Shown here: positions 5,649 through 6,181 of the stretch, piece after piece | Layout of the letters: each line of letters opens with the position of its first letter | Position numbering within the stretch: the first letter of the stretch is position 1 | Assembly: GCA_902496335.1 (NCBI GenBank) | Contig: CABVAO010000074.1 | Location: 1-6,181 of the forward strand | DNA from: an uncultured Collinsella sp. | Lineage (GTDB): Bacteria > Actinomycetota > Coriobacteriia > Coriobacteriales > Coriobacteriaceae | Direction: 5' to 3' | DNA length: 6,181 bases | Notes under the pieces: generated by a model | The model's input: the letters and a program-made list of their open reading frames with translations, nothing else | What the model was told of the DNA's origin: nothing | The model's database searches: none | Position numbers and translations under genes: made by a program

Positions 5649-6181
5649 TCATGAGGAGCGTGTTTTGCCGAAGACTTTAAGCATGGCCGTTACGGGGCCC
5701 GGCTGGAAGCGTCGGCGCACGTCATCGAGACGCTCGGGGATATCGATATGCTGCGGGCAGTGGCGCGCGCATTTGCCGCACTTGACGCAATTGCTCACCA
5801 GCTTGGGCTCGCTCGTGCGCACCGCACTCGCCGTAAAGTATTGCGACAGCCCCGTAAACCAGCTGTGCGCATAGCTCGCGTTGTAGGCGGCAAAGCAGCC
5901 GGGAATGTTGATACCCTTGGGACATGGCATGCAGTAGCCGCATCCCGTGCAGGGCACGCGATTCGATTTTTCAAACTCCGTCAGCACGTGCGCGATGGCA
6001 TCGAGCTGAGTAGCTGTCATCGAATCCGGCAGAGCCCGATCGGCCAACACCGCGTTCTCATCCACCTGCGCGGTATCGGTCATACCCGAAAGCAGCATCG
6101 TCACCTGAGGATGGTTCCACACCCACGAAAGACCCCAGGCGGCAGGAGTGCGCAAATGCGGGTCACGGGCACTATCGAGCA
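5649..6181 (-). CDS. Aldo/keto reductase with C-terminal 4Fe-4S ferredoxin domain (N-terminus outside window)
   Basis: The last 176 residues are visible and the frame stays open to the window edge, so the gene starts beyond it. The first part (TPAAWGLSWVWNHPQVTMLLSGMTDTAQVDENA) is the end of the aldo/keto reductase TIM barrel, with the strand and turn that normally bind the NADP phosphate region. A helical linker leads to two cysteine clusters: CTGCGYCMPCPKGINIP (visible residues 77-93; Cys 77, 80, 83, 86) and CVKCGKCARHCPQHIDIP (131-148; Cys 131, 134, 137, 141), each suited to one 4Fe-4S cluster. This is the predicted iron-sulphur aldo/keto reductase family common in anaerobes, full length about 370-390 residues; the physiological substrate is not established. 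A TTG at 6155 would begin inside the barrel and is not the true start. Stop TGA at 5649-5651. Confidence 0.93.
   Translation of the reverse strand, partial: LDSARDPHLRTPAAWGLSWVWNHPQVTMLLSGMTDTAQVDENAVLADRALPDSMTATQLDAIAHVLTEFEKSNRVPCTGCGYCMPCPKGINIPGCFAAYNASYAHSWFTGLSQYFTASAVRTSEPKLVSNCVKCGKCARHCPQHIDIPERLDDVRRRFQPGPVTAMLKVFGKTRSS

Overview
The window looks like ordinary chromosome from a GC-rich, anaerobic, Gram-positive gut actinobacterium. My best guess is a Coriobacteriia member close to Collinsella. This is an inference from protein style (lipoprotein-anchored amino-acid binding protein, flavodoxin, 4Fe-4S aldo/keto reductase), strong AGGAGG-type ribosome binding sites and use of GTG/TTG starts. 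It was not confirmed by any search. No phage, transposase, CRISPR or defence genes are visible.

Layout. Positions 1-149 hold the C-terminal end of a flavodoxin on the + strand. It converges on a long minus-strand block, and the two sides share a strong bidirectional terminator at 199-246. The minus-strand block, in transcription order (right to left), is: the 3' part of a 4Fe-4S aldo/keto reductase (5649-6181), a Gfo/Idh/MocA-type NAD(P)-dependent oxidoreductase (4538-5557), endonuclease IV (3520-4386), and a polar amino-acid ABC importer. The importer consists of a substrate-binding lipoprotein (2512-3372), a permease (1032-2393) and an ATPase (267-1019).

The importer is a complete three-gene operon with a plausible promoter at 3430-3458 and the terminator at 199-246. 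The 118-nt gap between lipoprotein and permease carries two consecutive hairpins, which suit partial attenuation or mRNA 3'-end protection so that binding protein exceeds membrane parts. The permease is unusual: a signal peptide and a roughly 140-residue extracytoplasmic, probably beta-rich domain precede the normal five-helix permease domain.

The most interesting non-coding signal is a pair of related 80-nt palindromic elements at 4402-4481 and 5569-5648. They align without gaps (61 of 80 identical). Four consecutive base pairs in the stem are changed on both sides, so pairing is preserved. Each element ends 0-2 nt before the Shine-Dalgarno of a minus-strand gene (endonuclease IV and the Gfo/Idh oxidoreductase) and contains three related half-sites. 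They could be a dispersed palindromic repeat family, paired operator sites or structured mRNA leaders; the window alone cannot decide.

No gene-free stretch exceeds about 155 bases.
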